From Pseudomonas sp. Q1-7 (lineage in GTDB: Bacteria > Pseudomonadota > Gammaproteobacteria > Pseudomonadales > Pseudomonadaceae): a stretch of 64,000 nt of DNA. Of the stretch, positions 9,527 through 18,890 are shown one piece after another. The DNA lies in NCBI RefSeq assembly GCF_028010285.1, contig NZ_CP116304.1, positions 4,418,501 to 4,482,500 of the forward strand, written 5' to 3'. The notes below the pieces were generated by a model. The model did no database searches, was not told where the DNA came from, and saw only the letters and a program-made list of their open reading frames with translations. The position numbers and the translations under genes were made by a program. Numbering within the stretch: position 1 is the first letter of the stretch; every line of letters begins with the position of its first letter.

Positions 9527-11140
9527 TTACTTGATGTAGTGCTTGCCCCAGCGCTCGGCCTGGCGTACCGACTGCACGCGCAGGCTGGCGGCACCCTTGG
9601 CTTGCTGCTGGGCGGCGGCGATCTCGTCGTCGATGATCTTCGTCGACAACGACAGCCAACTGGTGGCGAAGGCCATGGCATCGCCGTTGATCTCCAGGGC
9701 GTTCAGGTCGATGTTGGCGATGCCGTCGCAACCCTGGTGGTAGCAGGGGTCGAAGGGCTGGCCGGCAGCGCCGCCGTAGCGCTGTGCCTGCTCTTCACTC
9801 TTGATGTCTTCGGCACCGGTGAACAGGCCACCGAAGGGGATGCCCACCTCGAAGAACTGCGCATAGTCAGAACGGAAGTCGATCTGCGTGCCTTCGAAGG
9901 GTTCGCCGCGCAGCCTGAAGTAGGCCTCGAACAGACGCTCGATGGCGGCCGAGCCGGGCGGGCCCTGCAGGCCGAAGGAGGAACCGTCGCCGTCATAGAT
10001 GAAGTTGGCGAAATTCGGCGAGCCGATCATGTCGAAGTTCAGGTACGCCTTGATCTTCTTCCGCTCCCCTTCGCTCAGGCTGTCGACATAGAAGGTCGAG
10101 CCCACCAGCCCGGATTCCTCCGCGCCCCACCAGGCGAAACGCACCTTGTTCTGCGGATGCGCCTTGCGCAGCAGCACCGCCATCTCCAGCAAGGCCGCGC
10201 TCCCCGAACCGTTGTCGTTGATGCCGGGGCCTTCGAACACCGAGTCCAGGTGCGCGCCGGCCATCACCACGTTGTCCGGGTTGCCGCGCCGGGTCTCGGC
10301 CACCAGGTTGAAGGTCTGCGTCTTCTCGCGGATCACGTCCGCCACCATGCGCACTTGCAGGCCGGCGGTCTGCGACCAGGCCACGCCGTTGTCGTAGGTG
10401 GCGAAGAACACCGGGATGCCGCCTTCGTAGGTATCGCCCAGGGTGACGTTCTCCAGGCCCTTGCGGTCCTCGGTATTGCCCTGGTTGAAGAGGATCACCC
10501 CGGCCGCACCGGCGGCCGCGGCGTTCTCCGCCTTCGTTTCGAAGGTGCAGCTGCCGCGCTGGACCAGGGCGATGGCGCCGCTGGGGAAGCCGGCGAAATC
10601 CTCCACCTCGCAGCCGCTGGAAGAGGTGTTGCCGGCACCGAGGGACAGGTCCACCGCCACCACCGGAGCACTCACATCACCAGGGTCGGTCTGCGACAGG
10701 TAGTTGAAGTCCTCCTCCCAGACGTAGTTCGCCGGTTGCGGCGTCAGAGCCTGCAAGGTGCCCGGCCCCTTGGGGAAGAACGCCGTGAAGGGGAATGGCT
10801 GCACGCGCACCTGGTAGCCGGCGCGTTCCAGGGTTTTCTTCACGTAGTCGATCGACGCCTGGTAGCCCGACAGGCCGGCTGCGCGGTTGCCGTCGTTGAG
10901 GCTGGCGATGTCCTGCAGCTCATTCAGGCGGTGCATCACGTTGCCCGCCTGCAGGCAACGCGGCAGCCCCAGGGGCGTCCCCACCAGCACGGGCGACTTG
11001 CAGAGGGCGGGATTGGGCTTGCCGGGGCTCCAGAAATCGCCGAAGGCATCGCCTTCAGGCACCGGGGCGGCAAGGGTGGACGTGGAAGCGGCGAGAACCA
11101 GGGAACCAACAACACATCTGACACTGTTCTTGTGGGTCAT
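9527..11140 (-). CDS. secreted M28-family aminopeptidase (PaAP type)
   Basis: Encodes 537 residues, almost the same length as P. aeruginosa PaAP (PA2939, 536 residues), and strongly similar from memory. PaAP is a type II-secreted zinc aminopeptidase, a quorum-controlled exoprotein that cleaves N-terminal leucine and similar residues. A signal peptide ends near TLAAP (about residue 25). A PA (protease-associated) insert is visible in the middle (NFEDRKGLENV-type region, GAAGVILFNQGN). Zinc and catalytic residues appear in AHLDSVFEGPGINDNGSGSAA, WWGAEESGLVGST, YLNFDMIGSPN and the C-terminal CYHQGCDG. The start at 11140 is chosen because it gives the signal peptide; an upstream extension would not. 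Confidence 0.92.
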   Translation of the reverse strand: MTHKNSVRCVVGSLVLAASTSTLAAPVPEGDAFGDFWSPGKPNPALCKSPVLVGTPLGLPRCLQAGNVMHRLNELQDIASLNDGNRAAGLSGYQASIDYVKKTLERAGYQVRVQPFPFTAFFPKGPGTLQALTPQPANYVWEEDFNYLSQTDPGDVSAPVVAVDLSLGAGNTSSSGCEVEDFAGFPSGAIALVQRGSCTFETKAENAAAAGAAGVILFNQGNTEDRKGLENVTLGDTYEGGIPVFFATYDNGVAWSQTAGLQVRMVADVIREKTQTFNLVAETRRGNPDNVVMAGAHLDSVFEGPGINDNGSGSAALLEMAVLLRKAHPQNKVRFAWWGAEESGLVGSTFYVDSLSEGERKKIKAYLNFDMIGSPNFANFIYDGDGSSFGLQGPPGSAAIERLFEAYFRLRGEPFEGTQIDFRSDYAQFFEVGIPFGGLFTGAEDIKSEEQAQRYGGAAGQPFDPCYHQGCDGIANIDLNALEINGDAMAFATSWLSLSTKIIDDEIAAAQQQAKGAASLRVQSVRQAERWGKHYIK

Positions 11141-11402
11141 GACTTCAATCCTTTTGAAGTGGTTGCAGGCAGGCCGGCTATGGCGTGGCGCCATTGTCCT
11201 GTACGGCATCCTCGGGACGGGCCTGGGGGAAGAGACTGGCGCACGCGCGCTCGACTCTCTGGGGTTTGCGCTGAAAACGTGCAGTTCGTCGCTTTTGGGC
11301 AATGTTTCACGACAAATGGATGCAGGCACGACGCCATCAGCGGCAGTCCCGTATTCCGGCCCAGGGCCTATGCTGGTGGAATGTTCGATATCGGAGCCTG
11401 GT

Positions 11403-12104
11403 ATGTGCGGCCGCTACGTCAGCCCTTCCGAGCGCGCCATCGAGGACTACTGGCACATCGGCGCCCGCCAGTCAGGACGCTGGGTCCAGTGTTTCAATGT
11501 CGCCCCCACCACCCAGGTGCCGATGCTGCGCCTGGACCCACTGGGCACGCTGGAACTGCTGCCGGCCCGCTGGGGCCTGATCCCTTCCTGGTGGAAGGAC
11601 CTGAAACCGCCGGGCATGGCCTTCAACGCCCGCAGCGAAGAGGCCGCCGCCAAGCCCCTGTGGCGGCAGAGCCTGCGCGGCCAGCGTTGCCTGCTGCCCG
11701 CGCGGGGCTGGTACGAATGGCACCCGCACCAGCAGGTGCGCAATGCCGGCGGACGCCTGGTCCACCAGCCCTACTACCTCTACAGCCCCAATGACCCGAT
11801 GCTGGCGATAGCCGCCCTGTGGGCCAGTTGGAACGCCCCGGACGGCCGGACCATCACTTCCTGCGCCCTGCTCACCCGCGAGGCCGCACCTTCCATCAGC
11901 ACCCTCCACCCCCGCATGCCGGTGATCCTGGCGCCTGCGCAGTTCGACCGCTGGCTATCGCCCGCCACCCCGGGCGATCAGGTGCAGCAGGCCATCGCAC
12001 AGGCACGCGGAGACTTCGCCGGGCATCCGGTATCCACACGGGTAAACGATGCGCACAACGACGACGAGGCGCTGATCGAAGCGCTCGCGACGGCGCCGGA
12101 GTAA
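11403..12104 (+). CDS. HMCES/YedK family abasic-site DNA-protein crosslink enzyme
   Basis: Encodes 233 residues of the SRAP family, also called SOS response-associated peptidase. These proteins trap abasic sites in single-stranded DNA through a thiazolidine link to Cys2. The invariant start MCGRY is present and fixes the start codon at 11403. Other family residues visible are the Asn of FNARSE, the Glu of GWYEW and the His of LHPRMPVIL. It is a single gene on the plus strand, divergent from the aminopeptidase. No LexA box is visible in its short upstream region. Confidence 0.93.
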   Translation: MCGRYVSPSERAIEDYWHIGARQSGRWVQCFNVAPTTQVPMLRLDPLGTLELLPARWGLIPSWWKDLKPPGMAFNARSEEAAAKPLWRQSLRGQRCLLPARGWYEWHPHQQVRNAGGRLVHQPYYLYSPNDPMLAIAALWASWNAPDGRTITSCALLTREAAPSISTLHPRMPVILAPAQFDRWLSPATPGDQVQQAIAQARGDFAGHPVSTRVNDAHNDDEALIEALATAPE

Positions 12105-12575
12105 AGATCCAGGATCGTGGAAGCAGGACCTGCCTTTACCACCCACAGCAGGGTGATTCCTTGCCTGGCCTGACGCCGCTGGTGGATGGGAAAGCGCCAT
12201 CCACCCTATCGGGCCGCTGAATGAATTCGTTCCCACAGATTCAGGGCAACTGGCTGGCGAGGCTGGCCGCCGCGAGTCCCCCCTACCGCTTGCGGAAGAG
12301 GGGCCGGGGGAGAGGGTCGCTGCCGGCCGGCGCGGAACCGACCGGTCCAGCATTCGCGGCCCGGCCTGGCCCTACAACCAGTCGCCAAAGGCTGCGACAC
12401 GCGGCCAGTGCGCCTTCGGCGATTGTGCATAGACTTACCGGGGACAGGCAGCGGCCACCCGGGGGAAGAGTCCCGCCCCCATCCGTCGACGGCCTCCGCT
12501 TCCAGGCGCCCTGCCTCAACAGGCCAGCCGGCAACCCGCCGGCCTGTCCGTCCGCCTCAGCCTGGAGCAACAACC
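12105..12575. other. intergenic region with one hairpin; no gene seen
   Basis: A 471-bp stretch between two plus-strand genes. Near its left side an inverted repeat ggtggatgg (12181-12189) / ccatccacc (12197-12205) forms a hairpin of the kind scattered through Pseudomonas genomes and could serve as a weak 3' end for the HMCES gene. The remainder holds no open frame I can support. Confidence 0.5.
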
Positions 12576-12959
12576 ATGAACACCACCCCCCCCGGCATCC
12601 CATCGGTATCGTTCCGCAGCAGCATCTGGCTTATTTCCACCCTGCTGATCGCGACAGGCTGTGCGCAAACCCCGGATATCCGATCCAGCCGCGACGGTAC
12701 GTCGGGCGTCACCGCCGGGGGCAATCCCGCATACCTGAGCTGCGTGAAGGCCGACATCCGCCAGGACGCCCGGACCTTCATCCAGGAAGAGGACGGCAAG
12801 ACCCTGCTCTTCGTCGGCAGCACCGACCCCACCACCGCCTCGGGGCTCGTCGAACTCTCCAACACCCAAGGGCCCGGCCGGTACGCCGTCTACCAGCGGC
12901 ATGCCTGGCAGGACAAGGGCCGGCTGATCAATGCCGCACGCGCGTGCGCCAGAACCTGA
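12576..12959 (+). CDS. small putative lipoprotein, unknown function
   Basis: Encodes 127 residues. A hydrophobic segment ends in a lipobox-like LLIATGC at about residues 24-30, which predicts lipidation at the cysteine. Two further cysteines (LSCVKAD and AARACART) could form a disulfide in the mature domain. The compact pattern of short beta-like strands resembles small Pseudomonas periplasmic lipoproteins, but no named family is recognised. The ATG at 12576 is chosen because it gives the lipoprotein signal; longer in-frame upstream sequence is proline/arginine-rich and not signal-like. It is convergent with the TolC-type gene. Confidence 0.6.
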   Translation: MNTTPPGIPSVSFRSSIWLISTLLIATGCAQTPDIRSSRDGTSGVTAGGNPAYLSCVKADIRQDARTFIQEEDGKTLLFVGSTDPTTASGLVELSNTQGPGRYAVYQRHAWQDKGRLINAARACART

Positions 12960-12966
12960 CCCGATG

Positions 12967-12998
12967 AAAAAGCCCCGCGGACCTGGGTCGGCGGGGCT
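12967..12998 (-). terminator. intrinsic terminator of the exporter operon
   Basis: A stem of 8 bp (agccccgc / gcggggct). On the minus strand it is followed by a run of T residues (complement of gaaaaa). It lies 75 bp downstream of the TolC-type stop codon. Confidence 0.75.
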
Positions 12999-13072
12999 GC
13001 CATACGGGGCGGGAAAGGGACTTGAGCCCCCGTCCGCCTCCTGGCTCCGGCGGAGGCCGGCAGCGCCATGGA

Positions 13073-14500
13073 TCACTGCCTTGAGTCGATTGCCCAGAAC
13101 CCTAGACGCCCGAGGCCGGCCGCCAGTTTCAGCCGCGAAACCTGCCAGTTGCCGAGGGCCTGAGTGTGCTGTTCCTCTGCGCTGGCGTAGGCGGTCAGGG
13201 CGTTGAGCAGTTCGACCATGCTGCCGACACCGGAACGATAGCGTCCCTGCACCACCTCCAGACTCTGCCGCGACTGCTCGACCAGTTCGTGGGTGCGCAG
13301 GAGGCTGCGGCTCTCGACACTCAGAGACTGGTAGCTGTTCCAGACCTCCAACGATACCTGCTGCTCGGCATCGGCCAGTTCCGCCTGGCTGGCCTCCCGA
13401 CGGGCCAGGGCGTTGCGAATCAGGTAGGTACGCTCGAAGCCCTCGAACAGCGGAATCTTCAGTTGCAGGCCGATACTGCGGTCGCTCGCACGAGTATCGC
13501 CGCTGAATGCCGGCGACTGGTCGTTGTGGCTGCGCGCCAGATTGGCGGTCAGGGCCAGACTCGGTCTGCCAGCGGCACGGCTTTCCTCCACCCTGGCGTC
13601 GGCGGCCTCCAACCGCGCCCGTGCGGCCACCAGGGCCGGGTGCTCGTGGCGAGCTTCGGCGAGCAGTTCGTCGACGGCTCGTACGAAGGCGGTATCGGGA
13701 CGTGCATCCAATTCGCTGGTGAGGCGTAGCGGCGTGTCCGGCGCCAGCCCCATGCGCAGCGCAATGACACCGAGGGCAGTACGCAGGGAGCCTTCGTCAC
13801 GGATCTGGCGCAGGCTTGCCTGAGACAACGCGGTCTGCGCCTGCAATCGGTCGGAGAGCGCGGCGGCACCGCCCCTGTACTTGGCGTCGGCGGCCTCGAA
13901 GTTCTGCGCCGCCATCTCCGCCACCTGGCGCGAAGCGGCCAGGCTGCTCTGGGCGGCCAGCGCGTCATAGTAGGCCTGCGCGGCCAGGACGAAGGCGTTC
14001 TGCAGGGTCGAGTCCTGACTGGCATTGGCCGCCAGCAGGAGTTGCTGGGCATTGCGCAGGGCAGCACTGCGTCGGCCGAAGTCAAACAGCACCCAACTCA
14101 GTTCGAGGCTGGCGCTGCGACGCTCGCGATGGCCGTCGCCGGACAGGTAGGGGTTGTCCCGGTAGTCGACGTCGCTGTAGCTCCGGCTCCCGTCGAGGCT
14201 TCCGTCGAGGCGGGGCAGGAAGGCCGCGCGGCTGATCCCGACCTGCGCCGCCTGGGCCTTGGCGCTGGCCCAGGCCAGACGGGTCTGCGGATCGCGGCAG
14301 AGAATCCGCTCGACGGTTTCCTCCAGGGTCAGCTCCTCCGGCGGCGGCAACCCGGACCGACAGGGAATGCCGTCGCTCCCGACGTCGTGTGCCGCGCGTT
14401 CGGCGACCTGCCTGGCGGTACCGAACACGTCTGGTTCGTAGGCCGCGGCGAACGGTGCCATGCCGAGCAGGCCGGACAGCAGGCAGGCAATCGCACGCAT
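13073..14500 (-). CDS. TolC-family outer-membrane exit duct of a type I exporter
   Basis: Encodes 475 residues, typical for TolC/OEP proteins. A signal peptide ends at about FAAAYEP (residue 20). The two-fold repeated helical architecture is visible: LTLEETVERILCRDPQTRLAWA opens the first repeat, and DELLAEARHEHPALVAARARLE opens the second, as in other TolC proteins. It forms the trimeric outer-membrane channel of the three-part exporter encoded with the two upstream genes. Its start overlaps the ABC gene stop at base 14500. Confidence 0.9.
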   Translation of the reverse strand: MRAIACLLSGLLGMAPFAAAYEPDVFGTARQVAERAAHDVGSDGIPCRSGLPPPEELTLEETVERILCRDPQTRLAWASAKAQAAQVGISRAAFLPRLDGSLDGSRSYSDVDYRDNPYLSGDGHRERRSASLELSWVLFDFGRRSAALRNAQQLLLAANASQDSTLQNAFVLAAQAYYDALAAQSSLAASRQVAEMAAQNFEAADAKYRGGAAALSDRLQAQTALSQASLRQIRDEGSLRTALGVIALRMGLAPDTPLRLTSELDARPDTAFVRAVDELLAEARHEHPALVAARARLEAADARVEESRAAGRPSLALTANLARSHNDQSPAFSGDTRASDRSIGLQLKIPLFEGFERTYLIRNALARREASQAELADAEQQVSLEVWNSYQSLSVESRSLLRTHELVEQSRQSLEVVQGRYRSGVGSMVELLNALTAYASAEEQHTQALGNWQVSRLKLAAGLGRLGFWAIDSRQ

Positions 14501-16668
14501 CAGGCTTGCTCCTGCGCGGCGGCGTTAGCCTGCCGTTGCTGCTGAATCATCCGCTCGGTGCTTTCGTCGAGCGTCACCCTGCCCTCGCCAAGGACCACTA
14601 CCCGATCCGCCGAGGCGATGGTTTCCGGTCGGTGGGCAACCATGATGCGGGTAATGCGCAAGGCACGGATGGCGGCATTCACGCGCTGCTCGCAGTGGAC
14701 GTCGAGGTGGCTGGTCGCTTCGTCGAGGAACAGGATCCTGGGTTTCTTGTACAGCGCACGGGCCAGCATGACCCGTTGCTTCTGCCCGCCGGAAAGTACG
14801 GTGCCCATGTCGCCGACCAGCGTGTTGTAGCCCATCGGCATGGCCTGGATGTCGTCATGGATGGCGGCCATCTGCGCGCATTGCACCAGCCACGGCATGT
14901 CGACGTTGGCGTCGAAGAAGCTGATGTTCTCGGTCAGCGAGCCGGCGAACAGCACGTCGTCCTGCATCACCGTACCGACCAATTCGCGCAACCCGTCCAG
15001 CCCCAGTTGCGAGAGCTCCAGGCCGGCCACGCGGACCTTTCCTTCGCAGGGCGGGAGGATGCCGAGCAGGACGTTGCACAGGGTGCTCTTGCCCGAACCC
15101 GAGGGGCCAACGATGGCCACCGATTCGCCGGGCTCGATACGCAGGTCGAGCCCGTCGAGGACCCAAGGTTCCTGATCGGAGTAACGGTAGCGCAGCCCCT
15201 GCACCTCGATGCCGGCTTCGCGCACGCGAAGGCTGTCCAGGTCGACCGCGCAATGGCTGTCTTCCGGCGGGTGCAGGACGATGTCGGCAAGGCGTTCACC
15301 CTGCAACTGCAGCATGCGCAGTTCGAAGAGCTTGTCGATCAGACTGCCGACACGCCCATCGAACTGCGACTTGTAGGCATTGAAGGCCATCAGCACGCCG
15401 ACGCTGAACTGGCCGTCCATCACCAAAGTCGCACCGAGCCAGATCACGAGGAGGTTTTCCACGCCGAACAGCAGGCCGTTCATCTGCTGATAGAGCAGTT
15501 GCAGCTTCTGCGTGCGCAGGCCGGCATTGATCTGCTCCACCAGCAGGCCCAACCACACCGAGCGACGCTCGTCCTGGCGCTGGAACAGCTGCAGCGGGCG
15601 GATGCCGCGCACGGTTTCGAGGAAATGACTCTGCTGCCGCGCGGCATGCACGATCTGCTCTTCGGTGGCATTGCGCAGCGGCCGGTACCAGATCCAGCGG
15701 CCGAAGGCATAGAGGCTCATGGCGGCGATGGCGATGGCCGCCAAGGGCGGGCTGTAGAGCAGCATCATGCCCAGGGTGGCGGCCGTCATCAGGCCGTCCA
15801 GCACCGCAGAGAGGAAGGCGGCCGTGAGTGTTCTCTGGATAGTGTCGACAGCGCCGAAGCGCGAAACCACATCGCCCAGATGGCGCTTTTCGAAGTACTG
15901 GGCCGGCAGCCGAAGCAAATGGCTGAAGACGTTGGCCTGCCACTGCACGCCCAGCAAGGTACTCATGTGCATCATCACCCAGGCGCGCACACCACTGACT
16001 GCCTGCTGCATGAGCAGCAGCAGGCCAAAGCCGATGGCGAGGGTGACAAGCAGGTCACGGTCTTCGCTGACGATGACGTTGTCGAGGGTCCATTGCAGGA
16101 AGAACGGGCTGACCAGCGAGAACACTTCGAGGGCGCCGGCCAGCAGCAGGACCTGGGCCAGCGAGCGATACAGTCCGCTGACCTTGCCCAGCATGCCCAG
16201 CAACTTGACCCGCGGCGGCGCTTCCTGTTTCTCGAAGCCGCTGTCGGGCCACAACTCCATGGCCACCCCGGTGAAACACTTCGACGTTTCCTCCAGGGTA
16301 AGGCGGCGCTCGCCGTGGGCCGGGTCATGCAGGGTGATGCCACGGGCACCCACTGCCTTCAGCACCACGAAATGATTGAAGTTCCAGTGCAACACACAGG
16401 GCAGCTTGAGCTTGCCGAGGTCGTCCAGTGCCAGCTTCACCGGTCGCGTCCCCAGTCTCAGTTGGTGCGCTGTCTGGATCAGTTGCTTCAGGGACGCCCC
16501 CTTGAGCGATACGGTGAATCGCCGTCGCATGTCCCTCAGGTCGGCGCGGTAGCCGTGGTAGCCGGCGATCATCGCCAGGCACGCCAACCCGCATTCGGTG
16601 GCCTCGGTCTGCAAGATCAATGGCAAACGCCGCCCCAGGCGCAGTGCGAGTGCGTCGAGAAATCCCAT
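14500..16668 (-). CDS. C39-peptidase ABC transporter (CvaB-type bacteriocin/peptide exporter)
   Basis: Encodes 722 residues. An N-terminal C39 peptidase domain has all three catalytic residues: Cys26 in QTEATECGLAC, His99 in HWNFNHFVVLK and Asp115 in LHDPAHGE. Such domains cut double-glycine leaders from peptide substrates. A six-helix membrane domain spans about residues 160-450. A nucleotide-binding domain has Walker A GPSGSGKST, signature LSGGQKQR and Walker B ILFLDEATSHLD. The intact Cys argues for a leader-processing peptide exporter, not an adhesin exporter of the LapB kind, whose C39-like domain is inactive. It lies between the adaptor and duct genes. Confidence 0.93.
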   Translation of the reverse strand: MGFLDALALRLGRRLPLILQTEATECGLACLAMIAGYHGYRADLRDMRRRFTVSLKGASLKQLIQTAHQLRLGTRPVKLALDDLGKLKLPCVLHWNFNHFVVLKAVGARGITLHDPAHGERRLTLEETSKCFTGVAMELWPDSGFEKQEAPPRVKLLGMLGKVSGLYRSLAQVLLLAGALEVFSLVSPFFLQWTLDNVIVSEDRDLLVTLAIGFGLLLLMQQAVSGVRAWVMMHMSTLLGVQWQANVFSHLLRLPAQYFEKRHLGDVVSRFGAVDTIQRTLTAAFLSAVLDGLMTAATLGMMLLYSPPLAAIAIAAMSLYAFGRWIWYRPLRNATEEQIVHAARQQSHFLETVRGIRPLQLFQRQDERRSVWLGLLVEQINAGLRTQKLQLLYQQMNGLLFGVENLLVIWLGATLVMDGQFSVGVLMAFNAYKSQFDGRVGSLIDKLFELRMLQLQGERLADIVLHPPEDSHCAVDLDSLRVREAGIEVQGLRYRYSDQEPWVLDGLDLRIEPGESVAIVGPSGSGKSTLCNVLLGILPPCEGKVRVAGLELSQLGLDGLRELVGTVMQDDVLFAGSLTENISFFDANVDMPWLVQCAQMAAIHDDIQAMPMGYNTLVGDMGTVLSGGQKQRVMLARALYKKPRILFLDEATSHLDVHCEQRVNAAIRALRITRIMVAHRPETIASADRVVVLGEGRVTLDESTERMIQQQRQANAAAQEQA

Positions 16669-16678
16669 CGTTTTGTTC

Positions 16679-17950
16679 CTAGAGTTTGCCAGTCAGGCTG
16701 AAGAGCGGTTCGAGCACCCACTCGTAGAGGCGGCGGGTGTCCTGAAGTACGTCGGCATCGAGCAGCATGCCGCTCTGCAGTGGCTGCGCGCGGCCGTAGG
16801 CCAGTACCGTCTGGCTGTCCAGGCTGACCCGCAGCCGGTACAACTGCTCGCCATCCCGCCCCAGTCCGGGCATGCCGCCGATCATGCTGGACAGCTCGGC
16901 GGCAGGCACGCTGGTGCGGGAAATCGATTGCACCCGGCCGTGGTACTGGCCGAATTTCTGGTAGGGATACGCCTGGTAGCGGATCAGTACCGCATCGCCC
17001 GGTCTGATGAAGCCGATGGCCCTGCTCGGCGCATAGAGCTCAGCCTGCAGGAAACTGTCGGCGGGGACGATGCTCAGCAGCGGGCGCGTGCTGTCGACGG
17101 TCTGTCCGGCTTCGGCGAGCACGGCGGTGGCGATGCCGGCCTCCGGCGCGGTAATCAGCAACGCGCGCTTGGCTTCGCTTTCCGCCAGGCTCTGCTCCAT
17201 GGCCGAGAGCTGGCGCTGGGTTTCCGCAAGCTGGTTGGCCTGGCGGGCAGCCAGGCCGGCCAGGTCGTTGCGGCGCTCGGTCAGTTGCTGTTGCAGCGAC
17301 GTGCGCTCTCGCTCCAGCCCTTGCAGGGTCTGCCGTTGGCCCAGCAGTTCCGCCTGGCGTTGCTGCAGCTGGTCCATGGAAATGTAGCCCTTGTCCATCA
17401 ATCCCTGATAACGCTCGACGGCATCGCGGGTCAGGGCCAGCAGGCGACGCTGGCTGTCGGTCTGCCCGGCAAGGGTGGCCAGTTCTCGCTGCAGGCTGGC
17501 AACCTTGCTGGTCAGGCTGTCGCGCTCGTCGGCCTGCAGCCGGCGAATCTTCTCCAGCTCGTCGCGCAGGGAGTCGCGGCGCTGCTCGAGGCGACGGCTG
17601 ATGCCCGCCTGCACCGGCCCCGCATCACTGCCGTAGCGTTCGCTCGAGAGGGTCATCAGGCGGTCGCCACGCTTCACCACCTGGCCCTCGTGGACGAACT
17701 TCTCGCGCAGGATGCCCGCCTGGGGAGCATAAACCTTGACCTGGCCGCCAGCGGGAACCAGCTGGCCGCTGATGGTGCTGCGCTTGGTGTAACTGCCGAA
17801 GACGAAGAACGTCACCACGAGCAGCGCCATGGCGCACGCCAGCAGGGTAAGGAAGGTGAAGGAAACCGGACGAACCAGCACGATATTGCCCAGGCTGCTG
17901 GCGCGCTGGGCGTCGAGCGCTTCGCTACGGAACAACGGTGTAGCTGTCAT
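16679..17950 (-). CDS. HlyD/CvaA-family membrane fusion protein of the exporter
   Basis: Encodes 423 residues. One inner-membrane helix lies at about residues 30-52 (FTFLTLLACAMALLVVTFFV). It is followed by a barrel-sandwich region (GQLVPAGGQVKVYAPQAGIL), a long coiled coil at about 120-260 with many Arg/Leu/Glu/Gln, then the second sandwich and beta domain. The protein bridges the ABC transporter to the TolC duct. It is the first gene of the operon, 10 bp before the ABC gene. No substrate gene precedes it within the next 790 bp. Confidence 0.9.
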   Translation of the reverse strand: MTATPLFRSEALDAQRASSLGNIVLVRPVSFTFLTLLACAMALLVVTFFVFGSYTKRSTISGQLVPAGGQVKVYAPQAGILREKFVHEGQVVKRGDRLMTLSSERYGSDAGPVQAGISRRLEQRRDSLRDELEKIRRLQADERDSLTSKVASLQRELATLAGQTDSQRRLLALTRDAVERYQGLMDKGYISMDQLQQRQAELLGQRQTLQGLERERTSLQQQLTERRNDLAGLAARQANQLAETQRQLSAMEQSLAESEAKRALLITAPEAGIATAVLAEAGQTVDSTRPLLSIVPADSFLQAELYAPSRAIGFIRPGDAVLIRYQAYPYQKFGQYHGRVQSISRTSVPAAELSSMIGGMPGLGRDGEQLYRLRVSLDSQTVLAYGRAQPLQSGMLLDADVLQDTRRLYEWVLEPLFSLTGKL

Positions 17951-18746
17951 CGAACGAACATTCCTGTCATTGCGAACTCAAGAGCCACTGGCCAATCCGT
18001 GGAAGCCGTCACCAATGACTGGCGGTCGCCTTGATTCCAGGTATGGCTCGACTCTTGTACTGAAAACACCTTCCACGCGACCACAGCCTGAATAGGCCTG
18101 ATTGGTTGGAAGACGTTTAAAACCAGACTATTGAGCCCCCGGAAAGACACCCCGTTATCTGGACGGATACACTCACTTAATTGAGTCAGGGTATTTACTT
18201 ACTGATCGCCGAGACTTTCAGAATATGGGCCATGACTGTCGTGGCGTCATTGGCAAGATCCATCGCCCTGCCCACCAGATCCGACGAATCCCCATGGATG
18301 GGCCGGGCCCATCCCGCTTCATCTGCCGCGTTGTTTCACACGCGTCACCACATTCCTTTGATGTTGCGCGTCGCCAGCCAACTTCACCTCGCATCGACGC
18401 AACACGTTCATTACCTTTTTCCTTTATTCGAATCTTGAGGATTAGTGAACGATCAACTTGCAGCCCAGTGATCCTGAAGCAATCCTCCACCCATAGAAAT
18501 AAGACCGGATTAGGAACCTTCCTATTTCAACTGCGGATAACGCTGAGGACACCGCGAGTTCGGCAAACTATTCCAACGTCACTCACCGCGTGACCCGACG
18601 TAGCAGATATGGCCGATGCCGAAGCGGGAGCGTCGTCGCCCGCGGCGTTTCAAGGTAATTGGCACTGCGCGGCCCAAGCAGGCCCGCCCTTGCCGTGATG
18701 GGGTTGCCTGGAGTTATGAATTTCAGGGGCTTGGGCTATTGGATAC
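17951..18746. other. intergenic region upstream of the exporter; no convincing gene
   Basis: About 800 bp, moderately AT-richer than its neighbours, between the exporter operon and the island boundary. I looked on both strands for a short gene with a double-glycine leader, the expected substrate of the C39 exporter, and found none. Open frames here (for example 18181-18438 plus and 18218-18490 minus) overlap each other and lack family features or good ribosome sites. It should contain the exporter promoter. Confidence 0.5.
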
Positions 18747-18769
18747 GGCGGGAAGATAGGGATTTGAAC
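18747..18769. repeat. attL: 23-bp direct repeat of the tRNA-Ser 3' end
   Basis: The 23 bases match the 3' end of the tRNA-Ser(CGA) gene exactly (copy at 22837-22859), with a further partial match after one mismatch. Both copies have the same orientation. They bound the 4.1-kb low-GC island, as expected of a site-specific integration into the tRNA gene. Confidence 0.9.
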
Positions 18770-18890
18770 TCTAAATTTGGATGGCTCAGTGCGTCGCAAA
18801 GCCGCTCGTTATGGGGCTTCCAGTCAATCGCCGGTGTCGATCTTCGACAGTGCGCGCCTGTGATTTCGACACATTTTCGACAGTTTTTAC

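Noticed and set aside
13000-13060. A T-arm-like sequence (reverse strand ggggctcaagtccc) resembling a tRNA 3' half near the exporter operon end.
   Set aside because: The stem would need several G-T pairs, there is no anticodon arm or acceptor partner, and no direct repeat elsewhere in the window.
18181-18490. Short open frames upstream of the peptide exporter considered as the missing substrate.
   Set aside because: None has a double-glycine leader or a good ribosome site, and they overlap each other on opposite strands.
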